DNA of 64,000 nucleotides from G963663315 sp965231905 (GTDB lineage: Bacteria; Pseudomonadota; Gammaproteobacteria; Arenicellales; Poriferihabitantaceae): the NCBI GenBank assembly GCA_965231905.1, contig CBDDOO010000001.1:1178001-1242000 (forward strand), read 5' to 3'. This document shows positions 42,309-53,000 of this stretch, piece by piece. The notes beneath the pieces were generated by a model that did not search any database, was not told the origin of the DNA, and saw only the letters and a list, made by a program, of their open reading frames with translations. The position numbers were made by a program, and so were the translations under genes. Every line of letters begins with the position of its first letter. The first letter of the stretch is position 1.

Positions 42309-45300
42309 TCATTCACGGAGAGCAGGAATCCGCAGCAGCGGGCGGGCACGGAGACTTGCCCCGGAATGTTGGCCATCGGACAAAACATCCAGTAGTCGCT
42401 CGGTAAAATCGAGCCTTTCATTCGGGTCGCTTAAGTTCGCGGTGATTCTGAACGCGCTCGGTCCGGCCAGCCGGTATTGATCGGGATGGCGCTGGATCAA
42501 AGAGAAGATGGTGTCCGGATTGACTGCCGGGCCGTCATGAAACTCGACCAGTCCGTCTTTTCCGTTTATGTCGATCTTTTTAATATCGAGTTGTTCACAG
42601 CGCAGCCGAAGGGCGGTAATCCTGAACAGGTTTTTAGCCGGGGCCGGCAACAGGCCAAAGCGGTCAATCGCCTCGATTTGCAATTCCTGCAACGCTTCCA
42701 GGTTCTCCGAATTCGCGATTCTTTTATAAAATATCAGCCGGGCGTGGGTATTGCCGAGATACTCGTGAGGGAACAGCGCCGGGAGATGCAACTCCACCTG
42801 TGATTGTTTATCAGGCTGGAGTAAATTGTCTTCGCTTGCAAGAACGCCGTCCCTGATCGAAGTGATGGCATGATTCAGATATTCGCTGTATAGAGAAAAC
42901 CCGATTTCGTCAATCGTTCCACTTTGTGTTTCACCCAGCAATTCACCGGCTCCCCGAATTTCAAGATCGTGCGATGCCAGGGCAAATCCGGCTCCCAGGT
43001 CAGCCATCGAAACAATGGCGTCCAGGCGTTTCACCGCATCGCTGGTGATCAGATTCCTGCCAGGAATCAAAAGCCAGGCGAATGCCTGGTGGTGAGAGCG
43101 GCCCACTCTGCCGCGTAGCTGATGGAGTTGCGCCAGACCGAATCGGTCCGCCCGGTTTATGATGATGGTGTTGGCTGAGGGGATGTCGATGCCGCTTTCG
43201 ATAATCGTTGAGCAGACCAGCAGATTAAAGCGCTGGTGATAAAAATCCTGCATGACTCTTTCTATCTGTATTTCCGGCATCTGCCCGTGAGCAATCCCGA
43301 TTCTGGCTTCGGGGATCAGTTCCCGGAGTTCTTCAGCCATGGCTTCGATCGTACGCACCGTGTTGTGCAGGAAGAAAACCTGACCGCCGCGGCGAATCTC
43401 TCTTAGAACCGCTTCCCGGATCAATGTCAGATCCCACTGCCTGACAAAAGTCTTGATCGACATCCGGTTCAGCGGAGGCGTCGAAATGATCGAGATGGCT
43501 CGCATCCCGGCCATGGTGATGTTCAGGGTGCGCGGAATGGGTGTCGCGGTCAGGGTCAGTATGTCGATCTGGTTTCGCAATCGCTTCAGCCGCTCCTTCT
43601 GGCGAACCCCGAATCGGTGTTCTTCATCAATGATCAACAGCCCCAGGTCGGAAAAACGGATATCCTTCTGCAAGAGTCGATGAGTACCGATGACAATATC
43701 GAGATTCCCGTTTTCCATGCGGGTCAGCGTTTCCCCGGACTGTGTCCGGGTATTGAATCGGGACAGCATTGCGACATTGATCGGCCAGTCAGCGAAGCGG
43801 TCGGCGAATAACTGATAATGCTGTTGCGCCAGCAGAGTAGTCGGCGCGATCAGCGCAACCTGTTTCCCGCAGCTCGCGACAATGAACGCGGCCCGCAGCG
43901 CAACTTCGGTTTTGCCGAAACCGACATCTCCGCATACCAGTCGGTCCATCGGCTCAGCAGATTTCAGGTCCGCTATGACCTCCTCGATCACCTGTCTTTG
44001 ATCCGGTGTTTCCTCAAACGGAAACCGGGTGGAGAAATGTTCCATCTCCTGTGGGTCGATTTCACAGGTATTGCCCTTGCGGGTGCGCCTGGTGGCTTCA
44101 GTTTCCAGCAGCTCGGCAGCCACGTCATAAGCCTTTTCCCGGGCGCGTGTTTTCGCTTTTTCCCACTGGCTGGCGCCGAGTTGATGCAACGGAGCGTGTT
44201 CCGGGGAACTGCCGGTGAACCTGCTGATCGTGTTCAGGGAAATAACCGGAACATATAATTTATCATTGTTCTGATATTCGAGTACCAGGAATTCAGTCTG
44301 CTCATCGGTGATATCGAGAATCTGTAGTCCCATGTAGCGGCCGACTCCATGCTTGATGTGGACAACCGGGTCCCCGATACTCAACTGCGCCAGGGATTTG
44401 ATGATCGTTTCGGGGTCGCGGTATTGCTGGTCTCTCCGGCGGCGCTGGTAAACCCTTTCTCCGTATAACTGGCTTTCACAGATAATTTCGATTCCAGCGG
44501 TATCGGAGATGAATCCTCTTTGCAGTGAACCTGTGGTGATGGACAATCCGGCATGAGCCGTTGACAGGAAGGCTTGGAAATCGTCGACCGGATTCGGAAC
44601 AATCCGGTTTGCTCTCAGCATATTGTCAAGCGCTTCGCGTCTGCCCGGAGTTTCAGCGACAATCAGAACCCTGTTTTCTGTATGGTCCAGATGGGAGAGA
44701 AATTCACGGTATGGGGATTTCTTTCGCGGGTCCACCGGGAACTGTTGGTGGCAGCCGACCGGCGCCGGCCAGTGAATGTCCGAATCTTCCTGAACCACCG
44801 CCGCGTCCCGCAGTCTGATGACCGGATATTGCGAGATTGCTGAGCGCATCCGGCTGTGGTCCAGCCAGAGCTGTTCGGGCGGCAATACTTTCCTGGCCGC
44901 GTCATGATTGGCGCTGATGTGCCGGTCGCTGACTTCAGCCCAAAAGGCAGAGCAGGCATCATCGAATTGCGCCGACAGCACGAATACCGCGTCTGCCCGC
45001 AGGTACTCAAATAATGTGGCGGTTTCCTCGAAGAACAGGGGGAAGAAAAATTCGGCGCCGACCGGTATCTGTCCCTGCGAAACCTGGCTGTAAACATGCT
45101 GGGAGCGGGGGTCGCCTTCAAATTGCTTCCGAAAAGATGAGCGGAAGCGGGTAATACTCTGTTCGGTCATCGGGAACTCTCTGGCCGGCAAGAGCTCAAT
45201 CCGGCTGACCTTGTCGATGGACCTTTGGGTATCCGGATCAAACCATCGAATCGAATCGAGTATGTCATCGAAAAAATCCAGCCGAAAAGGCGCCTCGAAT

Positions 45301-45851
45301 CCCATCGGAAAAACATCCAGCAGCCCACCCCGAACCGTGTATTCTCCGGGCGAAACCACCTGATATACCGATGTGTAGTTGGCATTGCCCAGTTGGTCCC
45401 GCAGTTCACTCATCCTCACCTTCTGTCCGACTTCCAATGAAAATGTGTGACCGACGACATAGTCCGCCGGCGGCAATCTCTGCATCAGATTGGTGGTTTG
45501 TATCAATACGATACCTCGCCGCAATTTCGGCAGGACGCCAAGCAGTTTCAGGCGCTCGGAAATAATATCCTGATGCGGGGAAAAGACATCATAAGGCAAG
45601 CATTCCCACCCCGGAAAAACCAGAACCGGTATGTCAGATGGATTGTCCTGAAAGTATCGGATTTCAGCTTCAATGATCTCAAGCTGATGCTGGTCCTCTA
45701 TTACCACCACCAATACTCCGTCATATTTATTGGCCGCTTCGGACAGCGCCATGCCGACCGAGGAGCCGTGAAGTCCGGACCAGGTTACAAGGCGGTTCTT
45801 TTCTGGAAGCGGGGGATTGAGTAATCCGGAGTCGGGCAAGGTATCTCGCAC
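42309..45851 (-). CDS. mfd: Transcription-repair coupling factor Mfd
   Basis: The 1180-residue protein has the complete Mfd plan: a UvrB-like N-terminal part (about 1-350, with LPYDVFSPHQDIISERL and YTVRGGLLDVFP), the RNA-polymerase interaction domain (near GDPVVHIKHGVGRYMGLQIL), a helicase module with Walker A GDVGFGKTEVALRA, DEEHRFGVRQKERLK and LVCSTIIESGIDIPSANTII, and the C-terminal TRCF domain. It displaces RNA polymerase stalled at lesions and recruits UvrA. It starts at GTG (45849-45851). Length is normal (E. coli 1148). Confidence 0.96.
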   Translation of the reverse strand: MRDTLPDSGLLNPPLPEKNRLVTWSGLHGSSVGMALSEAANKYDGVLVVVIEDQHQLEIIEAEIRYFQDNPSDIPVLVFPGWECLPYDVFSPHQDIISERLKLLGVLPKLRRGIVLIQTTNLMQRLPPADYVVGHTFSLEVGQKVRMSELRDQLGNANYTSVYQVVSPGEYTVRGGLLDVFPMGFEAPFRLDFFDDILDSIRWFDPDTQRSIDKVSRIELLPAREFPMTEQSITRFRSSFRKQFEGDPRSQHVYSQVSQGQIPVGAEFFFPLFFEETATLFEYLRADAVFVLSAQFDDACSAFWAEVSDRHISANHDAARKVLPPEQLWLDHSRMRSAISQYPVIRLRDAAVVQEDSDIHWPAPVGCHQQFPVDPRKKSPYREFLSHLDHTENRVLIVAETPGRREALDNMLRANRIVPNPVDDFQAFLSTAHAGLSITTGSLQRGFISDTAGIEIICESQLYGERVYQRRRRDQQYRDPETIIKSLAQLSIGDPVVHIKHGVGRYMGLQILDITDEQTEFLVLEYQNNDKLYVPVISLNTISRFTGSSPEHAPLHQLGASQWEKAKTRAREKAYDVAAELLETEATRRTRKGNTCEIDPQEMEHFSTRFPFEETPDQRQVIEEVIADLKSAEPMDRLVCGDVGFGKTEVALRAAFIVASCGKQVALIAPTTLLAQQHYQLFADRFADWPINVAMLSRFNTRTQSGETLTRMENGNLDIVIGTHRLLQKDIRFSDLGLLIIDEEHRFGVRQKERLKRLRNQIDILTLTATPIPRTLNITMAGMRAISIISTPPLNRMSIKTFVRQWDLTLIREAVLREIRRGGQVFFLHNTVRTIEAMAEELRELIPEARIGIAHGQMPEIQIERVMQDFYHQRFNLLVCSTIIESGIDIPSANTIIINRADRFGLAQLHQLRGRVGRSHHQAFAWLLIPGRNLITSDAVKRLDAIVSMADLGAGFALASHDLEIRGAGELLGETQSGTIDEIGFSLYSEYLNHAITSIRDGVLASEDNLLQPDKQSQVELHLPALFPHEYLGNTHARLIFYKRIANSENLEALQELQIEAIDRFGLLPAPAKNLFRITALRLRCEQLDIKKIDINGKDGLVEFHDGPAVNPDTIFSLIQRHPDQYRLAGPSAFRITANLSDPNERLDFTERLLDVLSDGQHSGASLRARPLLRIPALRE

Positions 45852-45935
45852 GGTGTAAATCTATGGTAGCCTTCGGCAAACGGGAACGGATTATATCTTA
45901 TGACGGTCCATTCGTAATGAACATGCGTAGATGAA

Positions 45936-46643
45936 ATGACACGACAACACAAGGTATGGGCGATTGTCCCGGCAGGCGGGGTGGGCAGGCGGATGGGGAC
46001 TGACAAACCGAAACAATACCTGTCCGTGTGTGGGTGTCCGATTATCCACCATACTTTGTCCCGGATTTGCGCCAGCCCGTTTATCGACGGCGTAACCGTG
46101 GGCATCGCGGATACCGACCACTGGTGGCCGCGCCATTCATTTTCCCATCCCAGGATTCTGGGGGTTTACGGCGCCGGGCCAGAGCGGGTAGACACGGTTC
46201 GAAACGGTCTGGATTATCTCCTCGAACATCACAACGCCGTCGAATCCGACTGGGCGCTGGTGCATGACGCGGTCCGGCCCTGTATTCTGCAACGGGATAT
46301 CGAGAATCTGGTGGGTGAGGCGGCCAGTAACGGGGATGGCGCTGTATTGGGAGGAGATCTGGCCGATACTCTGAAGATCGCGGATGAAAACGGCCGGATA
46401 ATGGATACCGTTCCGCGCGACCGGTTCCGCCGGGCGTATACGCCCCAGATGTTCAGGATCAGGGATCTGGCCAACGGTATTGACGAGAGTCGGTCCCGAG
46501 GGGTAAGCGTCACCGATGAATCCATGGCCGTGGAAGTGATCGGGATTCGACCGATGCTGGTAAGAGGACATCCCGCCAGCCTCAAGGTGACAGTACAGAG
46601 TGACCTTGACTTGATGAAAGTTATTTTGGAGGCGTTTCAGTGA
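45936..46643 (+). CDS. ispD: 2-C-methyl-D-erythritol 4-phosphate cytidylyltransferase
   Basis: The 235-residue enzyme of the MEP isoprenoid pathway joins CTP and MEP. The CTP loop is IVPAGGVGRRMGTDKPKQYL; other motifs are GPERVDTVRNGL, LVHDAVRPCI, DTVPRDRFRRAYTPQMFR and VTDESMAVEVIG. Length is normal. It overlaps ispF by 4 bp (GTGA), the usual coupled arrangement. The ftsB gene that precedes ispD in many gammaproteobacteria is not here; the gene is divergent from mfd with 84 nt between. Confidence 0.95.
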   Translation: MTRQHKVWAIVPAGGVGRRMGTDKPKQYLSVCGCPIIHHTLSRICASPFIDGVTVGIADTDHWWPRHSFSHPRILGVYGAGPERVDTVRNGLDYLLEHHNAVESDWALVHDAVRPCILQRDIENLVGEAASNGDGAVLGGDLADTLKIADENGRIMDTVPRDRFRRAYTPQMFRIRDLANGIDESRSRGVSVTDESMAVEVIGIRPMLVRGHPASLKVTVQSDLDLMKVILEAFQ

Positions 46644-47113
46644 TTAGAATAGGCACAGGTTATGATGTTCATGCCCTGACGAAGGGGCGCAAATTGATAT
46701 TGGGCGGAGTTGAAATAGAATGGTCGATGGGACTGGACGGGCATTCGGACGCGGATGTGCTGCTTCACGCGATTTGCGACGCGTGTCTGGGGGCCGCTGG
46801 CGCCGGAGACCTCGGCGTTCACTTTCCGCCGGAAGACCAGAAATACAAGGATATCAACAGTCGGGAACTCCTCAGGGAAGTCGTCGACGGATTACATCAG
46901 GAGTGCTGGAGAATCAGTAATCTCGACTGCACCATCATTGCCGAGAAGCCGAAACTCCGTCCTTTCATCCCGGCCATGGTCGCGCATATTGCGCAAGACC
47001 TCGGGATTGACCGCAGTCAGGTCAACGTCAAGGCCACTACAACCGAGGGACTTGGTTACATCGGACAGCAAAAAGGGATCGCGGCCCAGGCCGTAGTTCT
47101 GATTGAGCGATAA
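46640..47113 (+). CDS. ispF: 2-C-methyl-D-erythritol 2,4-cyclodiphosphate synthase
   Basis: The 157-residue trimeric enzyme closes the cyclic diphosphate in the MEP pathway. Zinc ligands D9 and H11 lie in GTGYDVHAL and the third His in GLDGHSDADVLLHAICDA; DLGVHFPPEDQKYKDI and VNVKATTTEGLGYIGQQKGI complete the signature. It starts at GTG overlapping the ispD stop. Downstream lies a degenerate tandem repeat and then the convergent hinT. Confidence 0.96.
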   Translation: MIRIGTGYDVHALTKGRKLILGGVEIEWSMGLDGHSDADVLLHAICDACLGAAGAGDLGVHFPPEDQKYKDINSRELLREVVDGLHQECWRISNLDCTIIAEKPKLRPFIPAMVAHIAQDLGIDRSQVNVKATTTEGLGYIGQQKGIAAQAVVLIER

Positions 47114-47115
47114 CG

Positions 47116-47195
47116 GACTGTTAATCCAGGCGGCGGATCGCCTATTCAGGCAGCGGGCCGCTCATCCAGGCCACAGACTGTCCACTCAGACAGCG
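47116..47195. repeat. Four degenerate 20-bp tandem repeats
   Basis: The units are GACTGTTAATCCAGGCGGCG (47116-47135), GATCGCCTATTCAGGCAGCG (47136-47155), GGCCGCTCATCCAGGCCACA (47156-47175) and GACTGTCCACTCAGACAGCG (47176-47195). They fill nearly all of the gap between the ends of the convergent genes ispF and hinT. The core TCCAGGC/TTCAGGC with a preceding pyrimidine-rich part is best kept. Function unknown; they are too divergent for a recent slippage array. Confidence 0.7.
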
Positions 47196-47207
47196 CCCGG
47201 AGTATCA

Positions 47208-47564
47208 CTACCCGGATTTCGACAGCATTCTTCCCAGTGGCCGGCCGCCGAGCAGATGCATGTGTAGATGATAGACTTCCTGCCCGCCATGCCGGCCGCA
47301 GTTGATCAGCAACCGATAGCCGTCTTCTGCGATGCCTTCCTCATGGGCCAGTTTGCGCGCTACGACGAACAAATGCCCCAGCAGGGCTTCGTCTTCTTCC
47401 GATACGTCATTGACTGAGGGGATTGGTTTGTTCGGGATGATCAGGACATGGCTGGGCGCCTGGGGGTGAATGTCGCGAAACGCGGTGGCCCGGTCATCCT
47501 GATAAAGAATATCCGCCGGAATTTCCTTATTGATTATCCTGGTGAACAGGGTGTCTTCAGTCAT
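47208..47564 (-). CDS. hinT: HIT-family nucleotide hydrolase (HinT)
   Basis: The 118-residue protein from ATG 47562-47564 starts MTEDTLFTRIINKEIPADIL, the usual HinT N-terminus. A GTG at 47604-47606 would add 14 residues and overlap the chaC stop by 4 bp, so it cannot be excluded. The histidine triad is VYHLHMHLLGGRPLGRM. HinT hydrolyses AMP linked to amines such as lysyl-AMP and adenosine phosphoramidates. It is the last gene of a minus-strand run beginning with the DUF262 gene. Confidence 0.92.
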   Translation of the reverse strand: MTEDTLFTRIINKEIPADILYQDDRATAFRDIHPQAPSHVLIIPNKPIPSVNDVSEEDEALLGHLFVVARKLAHEEGIAEDGYRLLINCGRHGGQEVYHLHMHLLGGRPLGRMLSKSG

Positions 47565-47602
47565 GGTGATTTTGCCAGGGTTAAGGTTGAAGGCCGCGCC
47601 CG

Positions 47603-48166
47603 TCAAGCCGACGAGAGCGTATCGGCAATCTGGTGAAGGTCAGAATCCCGAATCCCCATCGAGTCCAGATGCGCGACAGTGTTGATTATATAATCAATAT
47701 TGGTTCCATTGGGACCGATGGCCTGTTTTACAACCTGTACGGTTTGCTCCACCGACATTTCGGGCGCGAACTGGGGATGCTCCGTTCGGGAAATAAAGGT
47801 CAGGGCTGTGACCACTCGATTGTCCCCGAGATAAGCCGGCTTGATGACAGGCTGATAAGCGTCCGTGATCATTTCCCGTTCGTAGAGATAATCCAGTTGC
47901 GGGTTCCGGTTTTCATCATGAAGGCGGAAAGCCATTCCGTTACAGGAGCCCCCGGATGCCAGTCCAAGAACCAGTCCGGGCTTTTCCGGGGTTCCCCGGT
48001 ATTGGTTCGACCACAGACAGAGCCTGCGGTGAAACCCGAAAATCCGGGCCGGCCGGGATTCCTCATAAGAAAATCCGGGGTCCCACATCAACGAACCATA
48101 CCCGAACACCCACAGATCGTGGTCCGGCAGTTCGATATTGGCGTTGCTGAAATGGTTTGTCATCAA
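47603..48166 (-). CDS. chaC: ChaC-like gamma-glutamylcyclotransferase
   Basis: The 187-residue protein has the ChaC signature WVFGYGSLMWDPGF, then RRLCLWSNQYRGTPEKPGLV, and the region YLYEREMITDAYQP holding the probable catalytic Glu. ChaC enzymes release 5-oxoproline from glutathione. The ATG overlaps the stop of the DUF262 gene by 4 bp, so translation is coupled to it, and hinT follows with a short or no gap. Linkage of chaC to a DUF262 gene is not something I recognise as common. Confidence 0.9.
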   Translation of the reverse strand: MMTNHFSNANIELPDHDLWVFGYGSLMWDPGFSYEESRPARIFGFHRRLCLWSNQYRGTPEKPGLVLGLASGGSCNGMAFRLHDENRNPQLDYLYEREMITDAYQPVIKPAYLGDNRVVTALTFISRTEHPQFAPEMSVEQTVQVVKQAIGPNGTNIDYIINTVAHLDSMGIRDSDLHQIADTLSSA

Positions 48167-49845
48167 TCAACCTGCCAGGTTGACGCCGCCTGATCGGCAA
48201 GCCAGGATTGATAATGATTCAGATTTGCCATATCCCAATGATCGTACCCGGCGACCTGATTAGCCAGCTTGAAAGGGGTATTCCGATAATGCGATTTTTT
48301 AGTAGCGAAATCAGCGCGCCCCAGATCATCATTATTCAGCAATATCATGTTCCCGAGCCGGTCGGCAATGTCATGGGCGCCTTCACCGAAATATGAATAC
48401 CACTCCTGTTCCGGGTTATACGGGAAAATATGTTCCAGTGTTGTATCCAGGTAATTCGTTTTATGACCTGCGTTACTCTCTATTTCCGACAACAGAAACC
48501 GGATTTTTTTGGATGATCGTCTGCTTGGCATACTGATATATTGAAAGGCGTTTTTGAATGTGTCATCAGCCGGATAAAGCGCCTTGAAATCCGGGCTGTT
48601 CTTGATATGGCTGGTGCGCTGATATTCACCATTGGATATCTTTATGGCGATGTTGTTATAACGTCTTTCCTGTTCGTTTGGTGAATAGCCGCAAATCACG
48701 TTGTAACGAATCGACAGGCAATAGAGACAGCGCAGAGTGCGGACGAATTCATCGGGGGAAAACTTCCCAAACGCCGCTATTAATATTGTGTAAGGTTGCC
48801 GGATGTGAAACAGTTTCAAGCCTTCAAGAAAATGAACAACATCCCGGTATTGACCATTTTTCTGTTGCTGCCACCACTCGTCATAGGGTTGGGATAAAGA
48901 GGCATAGACCGGAACCGAATCCGTTAATGACTGTAAATAACTGTACGCTTGTTCAGGCTCGGTATAAAGCTGGCGGACCGATTTGAATAAATCCTTCTTG
49001 CTAACCAGAGGCCTGTGGGAATTGTGCAGGTAACGGACGAAATCAGTGAAATCGTTTTTACCCAACTGGGTCAGGATATCTGACCACGCTTCATCCAGAT
49101 CGTCCAGCTTTTCGTCTGCCACATCGTCATTTTGTGTGACCACTGAAAAAATATAGTTTTTCAACAGGTCAGGAGTGGAAAGCTGTACTCCTCTGGCGTT
49201 TAATGTTTCAAATACCTTATAGGCATTCAGACTATCCTGCACCACGATTTTTGTGAAAACCAATCTGGAGGAAAACCTGTTAATAAACTCTGCAATTTCT
49301 TCGCCATTATTTCCCAGGTTTTTGTCGCAGAAAAACTCAAATGCCTGTTTCAGGAGGTTGTTGGTTGTGGTTATCCCTCTGCTTTGGGGCGCCCTTAGAT
49401 TGGAACAAATGTCCTTGTAGAAACGTCCGTTGTTGCGATTTAACGTCAGCCTGCTGCTGACTCTTAATGAAACGAGATCCTTTGAGCCGATATAGCGCGC
49501 GACAATTTCTTGCAATCGCTGCTGATTATTCTCTGCATCCTCGTGGTTGTCGATCAAATTCTGGATTTTCCGCATCGTTGCCAGAATTAACAGGGAGAGT
49601 GTCACCATGCGCTGCTGGCCGTCTATTACCTCAAAATCATGCTGGTTTTTACGCTGTAACACGATATAGCCCATATAGTGGAAACCTTCCTGATCCAGCC
49701 CCTCGATATCTGCCCACAAGTCTTCCCACTGTTCCTGTTCCCACGAGTAATCTCGCTGAAAATGCGGGACAGTGTATTTAACCCCATTACTTAACAGTTC
49801 GGAAAATGTCTGGTTAGCAGGCTCCATCAACATAAAATCGCTCAT
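48163..49845 (-). CDS. DUF262/DUF1524 protein (GmrSD-type, probable defence nuclease)
   Basis: The 560-residue protein combines an N-terminal DUF262 domain, with YTVPHFQRDYSWEQEQWEDL and the nucleotide-site motif VIDGQQRMVTLSLL, and a C-terminal DUF1524 domain with the HNH-like TTLEHIFPYNPEQEW and RLGNMILLNN. This is the plan of fused GmrS-GmrD enzymes, type IV restriction systems that cut glucosylated or otherwise modified phage DNA using an NTP. A strong AGGAG ribosome binding site precedes the ATG. It heads a run with chaC and hinT. A defence role is inferred from the family; no other defence gene lies beside it. Confidence 0.83.
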   Translation of the reverse strand: MSDFMLMEPANQTFSELLSNGVKYTVPHFQRDYSWEQEQWEDLWADIEGLDQEGFHYMGYIVLQRKNQHDFEVIDGQQRMVTLSLLILATMRKIQNLIDNHEDAENNQQRLQEIVARYIGSKDLVSLRVSSRLTLNRNNGRFYKDICSNLRAPQSRGITTTNNLLKQAFEFFCDKNLGNNGEEIAEFINRFSSRLVFTKIVVQDSLNAYKVFETLNARGVQLSTPDLLKNYIFSVVTQNDDVADEKLDDLDEAWSDILTQLGKNDFTDFVRYLHNSHRPLVSKKDLFKSVRQLYTEPEQAYSYLQSLTDSVPVYASLSQPYDEWWQQQKNGQYRDVVHFLEGLKLFHIRQPYTILIAAFGKFSPDEFVRTLRCLYCLSIRYNVICGYSPNEQERRYNNIAIKISNGEYQRTSHIKNSPDFKALYPADDTFKNAFQYISMPSRRSSKKIRFLLSEIESNAGHKTNYLDTTLEHIFPYNPEQEWYSYFGEGAHDIADRLGNMILLNNDDLGRADFATKKSHYRNTPFKLANQVAGYDHWDMANLNHYQSWLADQAASTWQVD

Positions 49846-50008
49846 CTGGTCATCTCCTGAGTTGAAAATTCAGATGGTTCAATCTTACCGATTACTACCT
49901 CGGAAATCAGCCGGGAAAGGTCATATCTGGAGCGGTTGAAGAACTTCATAATTTTCTGGGTAAAAACAAAACAAAGCGTGGCAGTCGTTCAACCCAATCA
50001 AATAACCA

Positions 50009-53000
50009 TCACTTGAACTGACCCAGTTCGCTGACCAGGACTGAAAGCATCGAAATGTCAATTTCGGTTTCCTTTTTCAGGTCTTCTGTCATTGCTTTCA
50101 GTTTCCTGATTTCGTCCCGGTTTTTTTCCTGCCAGTCCAGTAGCGCCTTCTTCGGGTTATCAGTGGTGGATTGCATGCTGATGATCGAAGCGATGTCTGA
50201 TTGATGAGTGCGCAGGTCGGAGGTCAGGCTGAATTTTGATCGCTCATGCCAGATATTGTCGACTTTCAAGGTCGAAATACGATTTTGTAACCAGAACAAG
50301 CCGAGGCAGTGGGTTATCCCGAAGTAAATTCTGCCTATGAATTCCACCGGTCGTCCGGAGTCCAGCGCGATTTGTAGGATATCGAGGCCGTTGGCCAGAG
50401 TCACACGGGCCGAGATCTGGTGGGCCAGATCATCGGACAGCCCTTTTTCCACCAGATTCCGGAGTCTGATCCGGTATCGCTTGTCGTTGCTGTCGACTAC
50501 CGCTACGGCGCTGTCTGTCAGGATGTTGAATCCATCCTTGAAACGATTGACCAGGGAATCAATGTCAGTCGATACCGTCGTGTTGCGCAGCAACCAGACG
50601 ACAGAAGATTCAATGGCATACGTTAAATAGTTAAAGCACTCCATTTGCACATCTGCATCGACCTGGTTGTCCAGAGCCTGGATCTTGGCAAAAAGCCGCT
50701 GGTTGTCGGTGATATCCCTTACCACAATATAGTATGCGGCAATCCGGTCAACCGGGGCGCCGGTCAGGTCAGCCAGCTTCAGATGGAACGTGATGCCCAT
50801 GGAGCCGACCAGATCGTTAGTAATTTGTGTGGAAATTATTTCCCGTTTGAGGCGGTGTCGCTGGATTTGGCGGCCGTATTTTTCACTGATCAACGAGGGG
50901 AAGTACTGAGCAATTTCACGCTCAAGATACGTCATATCGGGTAAATTCGAGTCAAGCAGGGTCTGATAAAGGTCCATTTTGCTGTAGGACAACAATACCG
51001 CGAGTTCTGGCCGGGTGAGATAATTTCCGGCTTCAAAACGATTGTTCAGGGTAGCCTCATCGGGCAGGAATTCAAGCGCCCGGTTTAACAGTCCCTTGTC
51101 TTCCAGTACCTTGATCGCCCGCATCTGTCCCGGCATGAGTCCCGCTCGAAAGGATGTTTCCAGACTCAGAATCTGTGTTTGCAGGTAGTTGTTCGACAAC
51201 ACCAGATCAGCGACCATATCTTCCATTTGGGCAAGCAGGGTATTTCGCCGCGATACCGTGAGATTGCCTTTTTGCATTTCCGCGTTCAACAGGATTTTTA
51301 TGTTTACCTCATGATCCGACGTATCCACCCCGGCAGAGTTGTCGATTGCATCGGTGTAGCATAATCCACCATTGAGACTGAATTCTATTCTGGCCAGCTG
51401 GGTCATACCCAGATTTCCACCTTCTCCAATGACCTTGCAGCGTAGCTCGGAAGCGTCTACGCGCAAGCTGTCATTATTCCTGTCCTGGGCGTCGCTATGC
51501 GATTCAGAAGAAGATTTGACGTAGGTGCCAATGCCCCCGTTCCATAACAACTCGACTTCGGCCTTCAAAATCAGGTTGATCAAATCATCGGGAGCCCAGG
51601 AATCCTGGCTTGCGCCCAATACTTTTTTTGCCTGGCTGGAGAGGGTGATCGATTTTTCACTTCTGGAAAATATCCCGCCCCCTGTCGAAATCAGGCTCTG
51701 ATCATAATCAGCCCAGGATGATCGGGGTAATTCAAACAATCGTCTGCGCTCCCGGTAACTGGATTCGGGGTCCGGGTCGGGGTCTATGAATATGTGTTGA
51801 TGATTAAACGCGGCAACCAGTCTGACCTGTTTCGAGAGCAGCATGCCATTGCCGAATACGTCGCCTGCCATATCCCCGATACCGACCACCGTAAAAGGGC
51901 TGGACTGAATATTCTTACCCAGTTCCCGAAAATGTCTTTTTACCGATTCCCAGGCCCCTCTTGCGGTAATCCCCATTTTTTTGTGGTCATATCCCGCTGA
52001 CCCGCCAGAAGCAAAGGCGTCGCCGAGCCAGAAACCGTATTCTTCGGAAATCCGGTTGGCAATATCAGAAAATGTGGCAGTCCCTTTGTCGGCCGCGACT
52101 ACCAGATAGGGGTCGTCTCCATCCAGTCGAACTACATTGTCAGGCGGAACGATTTGCGTCCCGGATAAATTGTCTGTAACGTCAAGCAGGCTTTTGATGA
52201 ATATCCTGTAGCAACTGATCACTTCCTGGAGGGCATCGGCGGGTTCTGCCTTGTGAAGTTGTTTGGCGACAAATCCACCCTTGGAGCCGACCGGCACAAT
52301 CACCGCGTTTTTTACTCGCTGCGCTTTCACCAGGCCGAGAACTTCCGTTCTGAAATCTTCCGGCCGCTCGGACCAGCGCAGGCCGCCGCGCGCCACCTTG
52401 CCGCCGCGCAGATGTACTCCTTCGACCCTGGGCGAGTAGACGAATATTTCATATTCAGGAGCCGGTTCGGGGATACGGGGAATGGCGCGGGAACTCAGTT
52501 TGAACGAAATCCAGGGCTTGGGTTCACCGTTCTCACCGGGCTGGAAGTAGTTGGTTCTTCGGGTTGCGGCTACCACGTCCAGCAGGGCGCGGATAATCCT
52601 CTCCTCGTCCAGTGTGCTTACACTCTCCAGCAGTCCTTTGATTTCAGCGTCCAGGTTTTCCGGATTTCCGTTCCCGGAACGGGCGTGGCCGGGGCTGAAT
52701 TTCTCTTCGAACAACCGGGTTACGCAGATGGCCAGTTGAGGGTTATGGATCAACGCGTCGATAATATAGCGCTCGCTGTATCTCAATCTGATTTGTTTCA
52801 GATAGCGATAATATGCGCGGATCATGCTGATCTGACGCCAGCTCAATCCCGCCAGCAGGGTCAAATGATTGAACCCGTCGTTCTCGATACAACCGGTCCA
52901 GCATTGAATGAATGTGGATTCGAAATGTTCTGTATTGTTCTTCGGATCAAATTCAATTCCATCCATTCTCGAAATATCGAAGTCCAGTATTCTGAACTCT

